A DNA stretch of 64,000 nucleotides from Clostridiales bacterium (GTDB lineage Bacteria > Bacillota > Clostridia > Oscillospirales > Acutalibacteraceae), in NCBI GenBank assembly GCA_022801595.1, contig JAAWSO010000004.1, forward strand, positions 59,696 through 123,695, written 5' to 3'. Both the position numbers and the translations under genes were made by a program. The notes beneath the pieces were generated by a model. The model did no database searches. It was not told the origin of the DNA and saw only the letters and a list, made by a program, of their open reading frames with translations. Of this stretch, positions 52,853-61,917 are shown piece by piece. Numbering within the stretch: the first letter of the stretch is position 1; each line of letters begins with the position of its first letter.

Positions 52853-54301
52853 TTATTGGGATTTCATCTTTTTCTTTTTTGGTATTTTCGGCGATTCCAG
52901 TCGGGTCTCGTGTTCGTAGTCCTTCATCATCTTGGCCGCTACGCCGCTGAGCGCCAAGAGTGCAATCAAGTTTGGAATGACCATCAAGCCATTGAAGCAG
53001 TCGGACAAAGCCCACACCAAATCCACCTTGAGGAAGCATCCCACAATCACCAGCAAGGATACAATCACAGCATACACCTTGACTGCCTTTTTGCCAAACA
53101 GATAGCGGATATTCGCCTCTCCAAAGAAATACCAACCAATGATGGTGGAGAAAGCAAAAAATAGGGAACAAATCGCAATAAAGACACTGCCAAAGCTGCC
53201 AAACACCTGGGAAAAACCTGCCTGAGTCAAGTCGATACCACTATATAGGCCGTTGATACCGTCTGGAAGAACACCAGTTACCAAAATAACCAAAGCGGTC
53301 ATCGTAAGAATCACGAAGGTATCAATAAATACGCTGGTCATGGCAACCAAACCTTGGTCCCCCGGCCGTTTTACTTTGGCAATGGCGTGGGCGTGTGGAG
53401 TCGAGCCCATACCTGCTTCATTGGAAAACAAGCCTCTGGATACACCGAACCGAACCGCCTTTTGGATTCCAATGCCCACCGCTGCTCCCAACGCCGCTTT
53501 CGGACTGAACGCGCCAACGAAAATCTGGGCGAACGCGTGGGGAACCTGCGTGATATTGGCGAAAATAACGATAAGGGCGCCTAAGATATAAAAACATGCC
53601 ATAATCGGGACAATTTTCTCAGTAACCGAGGCAATTCGCCCAACCCCGCCGACAAAGATCAAAAATGCAAAAATCGCCACCGCAATACCAACAATGACCG
53701 GGATCATATTGACCCCGCCAACCTGCCAGGTGATTCCAAAGCTGGAAAAGGTGGACTGGAAAGCCTCGCCAATGGAATTGGACTGCACCATATTCCCGGT
53801 AAAGCCCAAAGCAATCATAACCAGCACCGAGAAAATCGCCGCCAGCACCTTTCCAAATTTCCCTTGGAACACCGCAGTAATATAATATACTGGCCCTCCT
53901 ACAATGGAGCCGTTTTCATCCAGCCGGCGATATTTCTGCGCCAAGGTAGCCTCTACATAAATCGTAGCCATCCCAAAAAAGGCGCTGACCCACATCCAGA
54001 AAATCGCGCCTGGGCCGCCAGAAATCATCGCTGCCGCCGCGCCGGCTAAGTTGCCAGTACCCACTTGGGCCGCAATCGCTGTGGCAAAGGATTGAAAGGA
54101 CGTCATACCTCCATCCTTGTTCTTTTTTCCTTTCAAGGAAAAACCGCCAAATAATTTTTTAAAACCAGCGCCAAATTTTCTGACCTGGATAAATTTTAAA
54201 CGAAAAGTAAAATAAATTCCTGTGCCGCACAGCAGAAACAGCAAAACCCAATCCCATAGTACGCTATTGACGGCATTGACAATATTCAATATGGCATCCA
54301 T
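52853..54301 (-). CDS. Alanine/glycine:cation symporter (AGCS family)
   Basis: About 482 residues from ATG 54301 (GAGGAG upstream); a further ATG at 54316 has no ribosome site. About eleven membrane segments. The AGCS signature AAQVGTGNLAGAAAAMISGG then PGAIFWMWVSAFFGMATIYVEATLAQKYR (in two parts) lies near residue 80-130, and GLFSNEAGMGSTPHAHA marks the second signature. It takes up alanine or glycine with Na+ (or H+). The basic tail is rich in Lys (KIPKKKKMKSQ). Confidence 0.93.
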   Translation of the reverse strand: MDAILNIVNAVNSVLWDWVLLFLLCGTGIYFTFRLKFIQVRKFGAGFKKLFGGFSLKGKKNKDGGMTSFQSFATAIAAQVGTGNLAGAAAAMISGGPGAIFWMWVSAFFGMATIYVEATLAQKYRRLDENGSIVGGPVYYITAVFQGKFGKVLAAIFSVLVMIALGFTGNMVQSNSIGEAFQSTFSSFGITWQVGGVNMIPVIVGIAVAIFAFLIFVGGVGRIASVTEKIVPIMACFYILGALIVIFANITQVPHAFAQIFVGAFSPKAALGAAVGIGIQKAVRFGVSRGLFSNEAGMGSTPHAHAIAKVKRPGDQGLVAMTSVFIDTFVILTMTALVILVTGVLPDGINGLYSGIDLTQAGFSQVFGSFGSVFIAICSLFFAFSTIIGWYFFGEANIRYLFGKKAVKVYAVIVSLLVIVGCFLKVDLVWALSDCFNGLMVIPNLIALLALSGVAAKMMKDYEHETRLESPKIPKKKKMKSQ

Positions 54302-54533
54302 GTCGCTTCTCCTCATAAAAATATTCCGTTATACAATACCATATTGTTAAATAAAAATCAATTTATTTCGGGCGTTTTCTCAAAAACTCTCCATTTTCCC
54401 ATAAATTCTGTCCAGTTTTTGAGATCCATTCTTCTTTCTTGCCAATTAAAAAAGTTTGATTTGTAAATTCTCATAAAGTATTGTAAAATGAAACAGAATT
54501 TTGATTGCTACCGAAACAGGAAAGGATATTCCC

Positions 54534-55373
54534 ATGGAACGACACCAAGAAATTGAGCGCAGTATCATTAAAAAATTCCGCAAAACCATTTGGAACCAGT
54601 TTATTGGCGGAATCAAGGATTATCAGCTGATCCAGGAGGGCGACCGGATTGCCGTCTGCATTTCCGGCGGAAAAGATTCCATGCTTCTGGCCAAATGCAT
54701 GCAGCATTTACAAAAGTATAGCGAAATCCCTTTTGAAGTTCATTACCTCGTCATGGATCCTGGCTACAATCCCCAGAATCGTCAGAAAATCTTGGATAAT
54801 GCCCGCCTGCTCCACCTCCCCATCCATCTGTTTGAAAGCCCTATTTTTGAGGTGGTGAACCAAGCGGATGGTTCCCCCTGTTATCTGTGCGCTCGGATGC
54901 GCCGGGGCTACCTTTATAAATACGCCCGGGAGCTGGGTTGCAACAAGATCGCGCTGGGTCATCATTTTGACGATGTGGTAGAAACCATTCTCATGAGCAT
55001 GTTTTACGGCGCAGAGTACAAAACCATGATGCCAAAGCTTCACAGTACCAATTTCCCCGGTATGGAGCTAATCCGCCCCCTGTATTTAGTAAAGGAATCT
55101 CATATCATCGCTTGGCGGCAGTACAACAGCCTGGACTTCCTCCAATGCGCTTGCCGGTTTACAGAGGCATACGAAAACGATCCAGCGGAGATGACTTCCA
55201 AGCGTCAGGAAACCAAGGCCTTGATTCGGGAACTGCGCCGCTCTACCCCCAATGTGGACAAAAATATTTTTCGCAGCATCCACAATGTGAATCTGCAAAC
55301 GGTCATCGGCTACCGGCTCCACGACGATGACCCGGTTCACAGCTTCTTGGATACCTACGAGGATACCCCATGA
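54534..55373 (+). CDS. TtcA-like tRNA thiolation PP-loop protein
   Basis: A 279-residue PP-loop ATPase; ATG 54534 follows AAAGGA, and the longer frame from 54501 is not used. Visible: PP-loop CISGGKDSMLLAKC (about residue 42), SPCYLCARMRRG (the CxxC pair, about 115), LGHHFDDVVETILMSMFYG, and a further Cys pair in FLQCACRF (about 205). These match the TtcA/TmcA-type [4Fe-4S] tRNA 2-thiolation enzymes; the exact tRNA position modified is inferred. TTGTAA-N17-TAAAAT near 54453-54490 is a likely promoter. Its stop overlaps the traX-like start. Confidence 0.85.
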   Translation: MERHQEIERSIIKKFRKTIWNQFIGGIKDYQLIQEGDRIAVCISGGKDSMLLAKCMQHLQKYSEIPFEVHYLVMDPGYNPQNRQKILDNARLLHLPIHLFESPIFEVVNQADGSPCYLCARMRRGYLYKYARELGCNKIALGHHFDDVVETILMSMFYGAEYKTMMPKLHSTNFPGMELIRPLYLVKESHIIAWRQYNSLDFLQCACRFTEAYENDPAEMTSKRQETKALIRELRRSTPNVDKNIFRSIHNVNLQTVIGYRLHDDDPVHSFLDTYEDTP

Positions 55374-56191
55374 AGCTGAATTTATTTACCCTCAAGCTGC
55401 TCACCGCCATTTTCATGGCCATTGACCATATTGGCGCTTTGTTCTTTCCAGACCAGTTGATATTTCGTTATATTGGCCGGTTGGCCTTCCCTATTTTCTG
55501 TTATTTGATCGCCAACGGCCTGTTTTACACTCGCTCCAAGGTCAAATACTTGGCTCGGCTGTTGGGGTTTGCTTTGCTAGCCCAATTCCCCTTTACTCTA
55601 ATGATGCGCATTTATAACCATCATCTCCTGTTCACTCTGGATTCTGGGGGGTCAATTTTTTCTACCCCCTCGATCTTTTTCGCCGTTACTACCCAAAACC
55701 TCAACGCCCTATTCACCCTATTTTTTGGCCTGCTTGCCCTCATCCTGCTGGACTGGATACAAACCTTCTTTGCTCAGCGAGAACAAACAGCCATTGGGGT
55801 TTTCTTAGGAGTTCTTCCGGCTGCTGGGCTAACGGCAGCCTGCATCTGGCTTTCCTGCGAATTTGAAACTTTGGGAATTCCTTTGATGGTTGCTTTTTAT
55901 GAAGTGGCATGGATGAAGCGGGACGCCTGTCGTGGTCCCTCCTGCCGGGTGATGTTCTGGGCGCTTCCTCTTTGCGCAATTTTGGTCACTACCGTGATCC
56001 GCAGTTCCCAAGCGATAGACCCTGTTCAGCAATGGGTCTATGGTTGTTATCAAGGTCTGGCCCTGATTCCTCTTTCCTTTTACCACGGCGAACCCGGCCC
56101 GAAAAATAAAATCATCCAATATTCCTTCTACGCATTCTATCCGGTCCATATGGTGATTCTCGTTGGGGTTTATTGGGCGCTGTATCCTTGA
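55370..56191 (+). CDS. TraX-family membrane acetyltransferase-like protein
   Basis: A 273-residue protein with about eight membrane segments. The start FTLKLLTAIFMAIDHIGALFFP, then FRYIGRLAFPIFCYLIANGLFYT, and the end YSFYAFYPVHMVILVGVYW match the TraX family (first known for F-pilin acetylation; chromosomal members in Firmicutes have no proven substrate). The ATGA overlap with the TtcA-like gene shows they are co-expressed. An intrinsic terminator follows at 56200. Confidence 0.88.
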   Translation: MKLNLFTLKLLTAIFMAIDHIGALFFPDQLIFRYIGRLAFPIFCYLIANGLFYTRSKVKYLARLLGFALLAQFPFTLMMRIYNHHLLFTLDSGGSIFSTPSIFFAVTTQNLNALFTLFFGLLALILLDWIQTFFAQREQTAIGVFLGVLPAAGLTAACIWLSCEFETLGIPLMVAFYEVAWMKRDACRGPSCRVMFWALPLCAILVTTVIRSSQAIDPVQQWVYGCYQGLALIPLSFYHGEPGPKNKIIQYSFYAFYPVHMVILVGVYWALYP

Positions 56192-56199
56192 AACAAAAT

Positions 56200-56243
56200 C
56201 CACTGGACAAAGGTTTTTTCCTCTCTGTCCGGTGGGTATTTTT
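56200..56243 (+). terminator. Terminator of the ttcA-like/traX operon
   Basis: CCACTGGACA (56200-56209) pairs with TGTCCGGTGG (56226-56235) through one wobble, followed by GTATTTTTTATTT. Confidence 0.8.
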
Positions 56244-56376
56244 TATTTGGCAGAAATTTATCCAGGGAAATTCCTATTAAGCCTATGGGAATATTCTCTT
56301 TTTATTCATAAAATGTATATTCATTCAATCCAAACTCCTTCTGTTTTGTTAAAATTTTATCATTTTCAGTGAAAAA

Positions 56377-56394
56377 TTGTGTAAATTTTCACAA
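56377..56394 (+). promoter_or_regulatory. Rex-like operator upstream of the hydrogenase operon
   Basis: TTGTGTAAATTTTCACAA is an almost perfect 18-base inverted repeat close to the Rex consensus TTGTGAAATATTTCACAA. Rex represses when NADH is low. It lies 115 bases upstream of the recognised -35, so it would act on a second promoter or at a distance. The remaining 56244-56508 is AT-rich. Confidence 0.6.
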
Positions 56395-56508
56395 ACCTTT
56401 CGATAAATTTCTTCGTGATTTTCTCCAATAAAAAGAGAATTTTCCCTCGGTTAGCCAAGCCTTTTTCCACTTTTCCTAGGTTTTCCGCAGATTTCTAAAG
56501 TTTAGATA

Positions 56509-56537
56509 TTGACGTTGCCGGATTCCAATGATATAAT
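56509..56537 (+). promoter_or_regulatory. Sigma-A promoter of the hydrogenase operon
   Basis: TTGACG (56509-56514), a 17-base spacer and TATAAT (56532-56537). The start near 56545 leaves a 200-base leader before the first gene, with no structure I recognise. Confidence 0.8.
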
Positions 56538-56746
56538 AATATTATTGCACAAAAAGTTAGGGCTCCCCTGTGTTTATTATGTAATTTCTGCATATTATTT
56601 TTCCTACATCTTGAATATTTATACAATTCAGATTATAAGCTCAACGCCATAACCGCTCGTGCAACTCGTCGTTTTTGCTTTTGCGATCTGCGACCCAGGT
56701 AGCATATCCCAAAATGACTAAAGATTTACACAAGGAGGAACCGGTC

Positions 56747-57256
56747 ATGAATCAAGATGCTTACAACGCTTACAGCCACAAGACTTCATCCGACCAATTG
56801 GTTGAAGTGGCCAAAATCGCCGCGCCTTACAAAAACCGCCCGGAAATGCTGATGACAGTTATTATCCAGGTCCAAAAGGTGGTGCGCGCGTTCTCGGAGG
56901 ACGTGGCTGCCGTCATCGCCCGCGAAATGGGAATCCCGCAAACCAATGTTTACAGCTTTATCACCTTCTACGCTATGCTCTCCGTGAAACCACGGGGAAA
57001 ATACATCATTCGGATGTGTGAGAGCGCGCCCTGTCATGTGCGCGGTGCCAAAGAAGTAGTCAAGGCCATGGAAAAAATGCTCCAGATTAAAATGGGAGAA
57101 ACCACAGAGGACGGCCGGTTTACTTTGGAATACTGTCCCTGTCTTGGAATCTGCGATATTTCCCCTGCCATCATGATCAATCATGAAACCTACGGCAATC
57201 TGACGCCGGACAGTGTGACACAACTGATCAAACGCTACATAAGAGAGGATGTGTAA
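56747..57256 (+). CDS. NuoE/HydC-type [2Fe-2S] subunit
   Basis: A 169-residue protein; AAGGAGGAA precedes ATG 56747, and the frame from 56675 is longer without support. The fold starts with a helical region (VTVIIQVQKVVRAF-like, here MTVIIQVQKVVRAFSEDVAA), MGIPQTNVYSFITFYAMLS, and the thioredoxin-like [2Fe-2S] domain with Cys-x4-Cys in MCESAPCHVRGA and Cys-x3-Cys in CPCLGICDISPA. It is the small subunit of NADH-linked or electron-bifurcating hydrogenases. The next two genes follow within 3 bases each, so this is a three-gene operon. Confidence 0.93.
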   Translation: MNQDAYNAYSHKTSSDQLVEVAKIAAPYKNRPEMLMTVIIQVQKVVRAFSEDVAAVIAREMGIPQTNVYSFITFYAMLSVKPRGKYIIRMCESAPCHVRGAKEVVKAMEKMLQIKMGETTEDGRFTLEYCPCLGICDISPAIMINHETYGNLTPDSVTQLIKRYIREDV

Positions 57257-57259
57257 GCC

Positions 57260-58543
57260 ATGGAAGAAATGCGTATTCTGCTGAGAAACAAAGATAAAAT
57301 CAACCCTACCAGCGCCCAAGATTATATCCAGACCGGCGGCTACGAAGCTCTGCGCAAAGCGCTTGCCATGGACGGCCAGGAGATCATCGACATCCTGAAG
57401 GCCGCCGGCCTGCGGGGACGGGGCGGCGCAGGCTTCCCCTCCCATATGAAGCTCCAATTTGCGAAAAATGCCGAAAATGATGTGAAATATGTGGTCTGTA
57501 ACGCGGACGAAGGCGAGCCGGGCACCAACAAAGACCGAGTTCTGCTCACCACCGATCCCAACAGCATCTTTGAAGGCATGGCCATCGCCGCCAAAGCCAT
57601 TGGCGCTCACAAAGGCTTTATCTATTTGCGGGCGGAATATTCCTACATTTTCCCTGTGCTGGAAGAAGCCCTCGCCAACGCCAGGGCCGCTGGCTGTTTG
57701 GGTGAGGACATTCTAGGAAGCGGCTTCTCCTTTGACATTGAACTTCACTCCGGCGCCGGCGCTTACGTCTGCGGCGAGGAAACCGCACTCTTTGAATCCA
57801 TTGAGGGCCATCGAGGCGAACCGCGCTACCGTCCGCCATTCCCTGGTACCAAGGGCTTGTTCGGCAAACCGACGGTTCTCAACAACGTGGAAACCTTGGC
57901 CAACTTCGCCCCGATCCTGCGCAACGGCCCGGAATGGTTCCGCAGCATCGGCTCCGAGGGCAGCCCAGGCACTAAGCTTTTCACCGTATGCGGCAACGTC
58001 AACAAGCGGGGCGTATACGAATTCCCCATGGGCGTGAACTTGAAAGACATTATCTATGAAGTAGGCGGCGGCATTGCCGATGGCAAAGGGTTGTTGGCTG
58101 TGCAAACCGGCGGCAGCTCCGGCGCGATCATCAACGCCAGCCAGATTGACCTTCCTTTGGACATCGACCACGTTTCCGCTTCTGGCGGCCGTTTGGGCTG
58201 CGGTACGATTCTGGTCATCGACGACACCAACTGCATTGTGGATATCGTCCGCAACAACCTGGATTTCTTCCGCTCCGAATCCTGCGGGCAATGCACCCCT
58301 TGCCGCGAGGGCGGCACCCGGCTGTATGAGCTGATCTGCCACATCTGTGACGGAAAGGGCACGCTGCGGGATGTGGACACCATCGTCGATCTTGCGAACA
58401 ATATGCGGATTACGGCTCTGTGCGGCCTGGGACATTCCACAGCGGTTCCGGTGCTGACCAGTCTGCAAAATTTCCGTGAAGTCTATGAGAGCCATTTGGA
58501 TGGCGATTATTGTCCGGTATGCGGGCAGGATTGGGGGAATTAA
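57260..58543 (+). CDS. NuoF/HydB-type NADH-binding flavoprotein
   Basis: A 427-residue protein. NADH/FMN site GLRGRGGAGFPSHMKLQF (about residue 48), VCNADEGEPGTNKDR, the SGAGAYVCGEETALFESIEG (about 170) block, GKPTVLNNVETLAN, and the [4Fe-4S] motif ESCGQCTPCREGGTRL (about 340). The C-terminal segment ends CPVCGQDWGN with an extra Cys pair rather than the long ferredoxin extension seen in some HydB proteins. With HydA and the NuoE-like subunit it would couple NADH (and perhaps ferredoxin) to H2 production. Confidence 0.93.
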   Translation: MEEMRILLRNKDKINPTSAQDYIQTGGYEALRKALAMDGQEIIDILKAAGLRGRGGAGFPSHMKLQFAKNAENDVKYVVCNADEGEPGTNKDRVLLTTDPNSIFEGMAIAAKAIGAHKGFIYLRAEYSYIFPVLEEALANARAAGCLGEDILGSGFSFDIELHSGAGAYVCGEETALFESIEGHRGEPRYRPPFPGTKGLFGKPTVLNNVETLANFAPILRNGPEWFRSIGSEGSPGTKLFTVCGNVNKRGVYEFPMGVNLKDIIYEVGGGIADGKGLLAVQTGGSSGAIINASQIDLPLDIDHVSASGGRLGCGTILVIDDTNCIVDIVRNNLDFFRSESCGQCTPCREGGTRLYELICHICDGKGTLRDVDTIVDLANNMRITALCGLGHSTAVPVLTSLQNFREVYESHLDGDYCPVCGQDWGN

Positions 58544-58546
58544 ACC

Positions 58547-60268
58547 ATGGTTAAAATCAACATTGACGGGCAAGAACTACAGGTTCAAGAAGGCATCACC
58601 ATCCTGGAAGCCGCCCGCAGCGCCAATATAAAAATCCCGACCCTCTGTTACCATGAGGATCAAAGAATTAAATCAGTCTGCCGCATCTGCGTGGTGGAAA
58701 TCGAAGGGCAACGCCTCCTGCAAGCCGCTTGCAGCTATCCGGTCAGCGAAGGCATGATAATCAAGACCTCTTCTCCAAAGGTCATCCAGGCCCGCCGCAA
58801 CGTGTTGGAGCTGATTCTGGCCCGTCACCCGCAGGATTGCTTGACCTGCTCCAAAAACGGCTACTGCGAGCTTCAGGATCTGACCCAAGAGCTGAATATG
58901 AAGCGTCCTTTGCGCTATGAGCGGGATATCCGTCCTCACGCTGTGGATTACAGCTCCACCTCCATTGTCCGGGAGCCAAGCAAGTGTATCCTCTGCACCC
59001 GATGTATTGAAGCTTGTGAGGATGTACAGACCATCGGCGTGATCGGCAAGGAAAACCGGGGCTTCCACACCATTGTCGTCCCTCCTTACGGCAAGGATAT
59101 GAACGAGACGGTCTGCGTGAACTGCGGCCAATGCGTTCAGGTTTGCCCGGTAGGCGCTTTGACCATCAAAGACGACACGCACAAGATTTATGAAAACATG
59201 CAGGCCGGAAAAATGCTGGTGGCTCAGGTGGCCCCTTCCGTGCGCACCACCATTGCGGAAGCTTTGGGCGAGGCTCCCGGCATCGCCAGCGCGGGCCGTT
59301 TGGTTACCGCCATGAAAAAACTGGGCTTCCATCGGGTCTTTGACTCCGACTTCTCCGCTGACTTGACCATCATGGAAGAGGGCTATGAGCTGTTGGATCG
59401 TATCCAAAACGGCGGCGTTTTGCCGATGATTACCTCTTGCTGCCCAGCATGGGTAAAATTCTGCGAGACCTACAGCCCCAAATACACCAAGCATCTTTCC
59501 AGCGCAAAATCTCCGCAGCAGATGTTTGGCCCGGTGATCAAAACCTACTTTGCTGAAAGAGAAAACATCGATCCCGCCAACATTTGCAGCATTTCTATCA
59601 TGCCCTGCACCGCAAAGAAATACGAATGCCAACGCTCGGAAATGAACGCCAGCGGCTATCAGGATGTTGATATTTCCCTGACCGTGCAGGAATTGGCCAA
59701 CATGATCCGGGAAGCCGGCATCAACTTCGCTGATCTGCCGGAAACCCCATTTGACAATCCGTTTGGACTGGGCAGCGGCGCAGGTGAGATTTTCGCCGCA
59801 ACTGGCGGCGTCATGGAAGCCGCTTTGCGCACGGTTTACGAAGTCGCCACCGGGCAAACCCTGGAGAAGCTGGATTTCCACGATGTCCGCGGTTTGGCCG
59901 GCTTGAAAGAGGCGGAGGTTGACCTGAACGGCACCATCGTAAAGGTTGCGGTTGTCCACGGCCTTGGTAACGCCAGGGAGATCATGCGGAAAGTCCGCGC
60001 GGGCACTGCCGACTATCATTTCATTGAGGTGATGGCTTGCCCAGGCGGATGCATCGGCGGCGGCGGCAACCCAATCCGCAACTGGAAAAAGGTGAAGGCA
60101 AGAACCGAATCCGTTTACCAGCAGGATCTGGATCTGCCGGTTCGGAAATCCCACGAAACAGAAGCGATCAAAAAGATTTACGCTGAATTCCTTGAGAAAC
60201 CGTTGTCCGACAAGGCACACCATCTGCTGCACACCTCTTATTGCAACCGTCAAGATTTACTCCGATAA
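58547..60268 (+). CDS. hydA: [FeFe]-hydrogenase large subunit HydA
   Basis: A 573-residue enzyme. N terminus: plant-type [2Fe-2S] (CYHEDQRIKSVCRICVVE... about residues 34-62), His-Cys3 cluster (HPQDCLTCSKNGYCELQ), two [4Fe-4S] (CILCTRCIEACED and CVNCGQCVQVCPVGAL). The H-cluster domain has TSCCPAWVKFCE (L1), MPCTAKKYEC (L2), and ACPGGCIGGGGNP (L3), plus GAGEIFAATGGVMEAALR. All active-site Cys are present. The trimeric NuoE-NuoF-HydA order is that of bifurcating hydrogenases that consume NADH and reduced ferredoxin. The tail ends HHLLHTSYCNRQDLL, the usual Clostridial extension. Confidence 0.97.
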   Translation: MVKINIDGQELQVQEGITILEAARSANIKIPTLCYHEDQRIKSVCRICVVEIEGQRLLQAACSYPVSEGMIIKTSSPKVIQARRNVLELILARHPQDCLTCSKNGYCELQDLTQELNMKRPLRYERDIRPHAVDYSSTSIVREPSKCILCTRCIEACEDVQTIGVIGKENRGFHTIVVPPYGKDMNETVCVNCGQCVQVCPVGALTIKDDTHKIYENMQAGKMLVAQVAPSVRTTIAEALGEAPGIASAGRLVTAMKKLGFHRVFDSDFSADLTIMEEGYELLDRIQNGGVLPMITSCCPAWVKFCETYSPKYTKHLSSAKSPQQMFGPVIKTYFAERENIDPANICSISIMPCTAKKYECQRSEMNASGYQDVDISLTVQELANMIREAGINFADLPETPFDNPFGLGSGAGEIFAATGGVMEAALRTVYEVATGQTLEKLDFHDVRGLAGLKEAEVDLNGTIVKVAVVHGLGNAREIMRKVRAGTADYHFIEVMACPGGCIGGGGNPIRNWKKVKARTESVYQQDLDLPVRKSHETEAIKKIYAEFLEKPLSDKAHHLLHTSYCNRQDLLR

Positions 60269-60275
60269 AGAACAC

Positions 60276-60436
60276 AAAAACGGTATGGCTCCCTGGAGCC
60301 GTACCGTTTTCGTTTGCGATTCAAAGAACCCAGCGGGGCGGTTGGCCTTGCTGGGTCCTTTGGTTTATTGCGGAGAGAAAAAGAATCAAGCAGCCCTTGT
60401 CCCGTCGACCAGAATATGGAGTCGGGAGGCTGCTTA
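60276..60436 (+). terminator. Three consecutive hairpins after hydA
   Basis: First: AAAACGGTATGGCTCC / GGAGCCGTACCGTTTT (60277-60292, 60295-60310), a near-perfect terminator. Second: AAAGAACCCAGC / GCTGGGTCCTTT (60323-60334, 60350-60361). Third: AAGCAGCC / GGCTGCTT (60388-60395, 60428-60435). The second and third lack long T-runs and may serve other transcripts or stabilise RNA. Confidence 0.75.
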
Positions 60437-60521
60437 ATCCTTAGAAAAAACTTTAGATACGATATAGAAATGAAGATATCTATGCAAATAGGAGCTTACA
60501 AAAGATTATAAAAGGGAACTG

Positions 60522-61043
60522 TTAGGACAAATTACCATTTTTATCGCAAGTCAAGGTGGTAGTTTCTGTTTTAGTTTCTACCACATTACCCAGCACTTTT
60601 CTCTGCATAGTAACTGTTGCACTTGCTTTGTTTCCAGAACGGCTTGGCTTATGAGATACCAAAGACCAATCGCTAGCATAAACAACTGGAGTACCTGAAG
60701 CAGAAGTACAGGTAGCACTGACCCCTGGATTGACAGTAAAATTAGCTGCAAGGACATACGTCCATAAAATCTTTCCATTAGAATCTCTAAAGGTAAGAGT
60801 TTTTTGTCCACTTTTTGTATATGTAGCTCGAGTTTGTGGAGCCACCACCTCTTGAATTTCTGTAGTTAAGTAGCTTCCATCTGAAAAATATTCTACTGTT
60901 GTGCTGATTGTCTGCACGGAGGCGGACTGGGAAATTTCTTGAGGAGCCGCAGCGGCGCTGGCGCTTAAGGGAACAGCCGCGCACAAGCTAGCAGCAAGAC
61001 AAAGAGATAAAAGGGCTTTTTTTGCTTTTGAATTCTTTTTCAT
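60522..61043 (-). CDS. Secreted protein of unknown function
   Basis: A 173-residue protein with a clear Sec signal peptide: KKNSKAKK, hydrophobic core ALLSLCLAASLCAAVPL, and cleavage near SASA-AAAP (about residue 32). The mature part is Thr/Ser-rich beta sequence (SGQKTLTFRDSNGKILWTYV, SATCTSASGTPVVYASDW) and has two Cys that could pair. No enzyme motif. It lies downstream of a PadR regulator and a membrane protein on the same strand, 36 bases after the latter, and is probably co-regulated. Confidence 0.85.
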   Translation of the reverse strand: MKKNSKAKKALLSLCLAASLCAAVPLSASAAAAPQEISQSASVQTISTTVEYFSDGSYLTTEIQEVVAPQTRATYTKSGQKTLTFRDSNGKILWTYVLAANFTVNPGVSATCTSASGTPVVYASDWSLVSHKPSRSGNKASATVTMQRKVLGNVVETKTETTTLTCDKNGNLS

Positions 61044-61079
61044 AATAAAAATTAAGACATCCTTTCTAAAAAATTTTAA

Positions 61080-61523
61080 TTATGCAACTGTCATATCGGA
61101 ATCATTCCAAACACCCTCTGGAACTGGAGGTCTTTCTCCAACAACCTCCGATGCAACATAATGTGTCGGTAATTCGTTTGACGCTTTTGTGAAATAAATC
61201 GCAGTTAAGACAAGCGCCACGATACCTAAAACAAAAACTACCGAGCTGATTACTAACGCAATGAACCGCTTTTTCTTGATCTTTTGCCGAACCGCAACCT
61301 CGCCCATACTGTGTTGATCACTATTTGCAATATCCTCCGGCGTTCCAATCCGCTTGATGATGTCTTCCATCGAAGCGTCGGGATGATCGTCCAAATACTC
61401 ATCAACACTCTCTTGAATACCTGCGAAAATCGCTTCTTTTTCTTCCTCGGAACAAAGAAGTAACCCATTCAGCTCTTTGAAAAATGCTTTTAATTCCTGT
61501 TCCAATTTACTGTTTGCTATCAT
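61080..61523 (-). CDS. Membrane protein with HAAS/DUF1700-like N-terminal domain
   Basis: A 147-residue protein. Residues 1-70 form the helical domain common in proteins next to PadR genes (FFKELNGLLLCSEEEKEAIF, then YLDDHPDASMEDIIKRIGTPEDIA). One membrane segment, IALVISSVVFVLGIVALVLT, lies at about residues 90-113, and a short external tail follows. Its start overlaps the PadR gene by 17 bases. Such pairs usually form a small stress-response unit with PadR as regulator; target unknown. Confidence 0.8.
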   Translation of the reverse strand: MIANSKLEQELKAFFKELNGLLLCSEEEKEAIFAGIQESVDEYLDDHPDASMEDIIKRIGTPEDIANSDQHSMGEVAVRQKIKKKRFIALVISSVVFVLGIVALVLTAIYFTKASNELPTHYVASEVVGERPPVPEGVWNDSDMTVA

Positions 61524-61860
61524 AATTTTCCCCCACTGTCTTTAAAATTTCTACAATTCCTTGGTGAATCGAAAAATACTCTTTGGCATTTTCCTTCATA
61601 TAGGTAACGCCTTCGGGCTCAATATGATAGTAAACTCTGGTTCGGCGTTTGCCTACCAGCTCCTTTCGTGTGGATACCAATCCTTTTTCCGTTAGGCGGT
61701 AAAGAATCGGATACATAGATCCTTCTTGCAGAATAAACTGCTCCTTACTGCGCTCCGCCAACTCTTGGCAGAGTTGGTAGCCGTACATATCCTGCTCCGT
61801 GAGCAGCGCTAACAATAACATTTCTACGGTTCCCCGTTTGATATTCTCTTGTACACTCAA
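61507..61860 (-). CDS. PadR-family transcriptional regulator
   Basis: About 117 residues. I prefer the TTG at 61860, preceded by AGAAAGGG, because the upstream promoter places the RNA start at about 61911, exactly at the ATG of the longer frame. The winged helix reads NIKRGTVEMLLLALLTEQDM, YGYQLCQEL, EGSMYPILYRLTEKGLVSTR and RRTRVYYHIEPEG, the PadR signature. It regulates the membrane-protein/secreted-protein genes downstream, and probably itself. Confidence 0.88.
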   Translation of the reverse strand: MSVQENIKRGTVEMLLLALLTEQDMYGYQLCQELAERSKEQFILQEGSMYPILYRLTEKGLVSTRKELVGKRRTRVYYHIEPEGVTYMKENAKEYFSIHQGIVEILKTVGENYDSKQ

Positions 61861-61917
61861 AAGTTGGCACCCTTTCTCTAAGAGCCCATTCCATGTCTGT
61901 GATAGGCTCATGCTATA

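Noticed and set aside
58673..60253. A 526-codon minus-strand ORF antisense to hydA
   Set aside because: Shadow of the hydA frame. hydA has all cluster motifs, while the antisense translation has no recognisable domain and no ribosome site.
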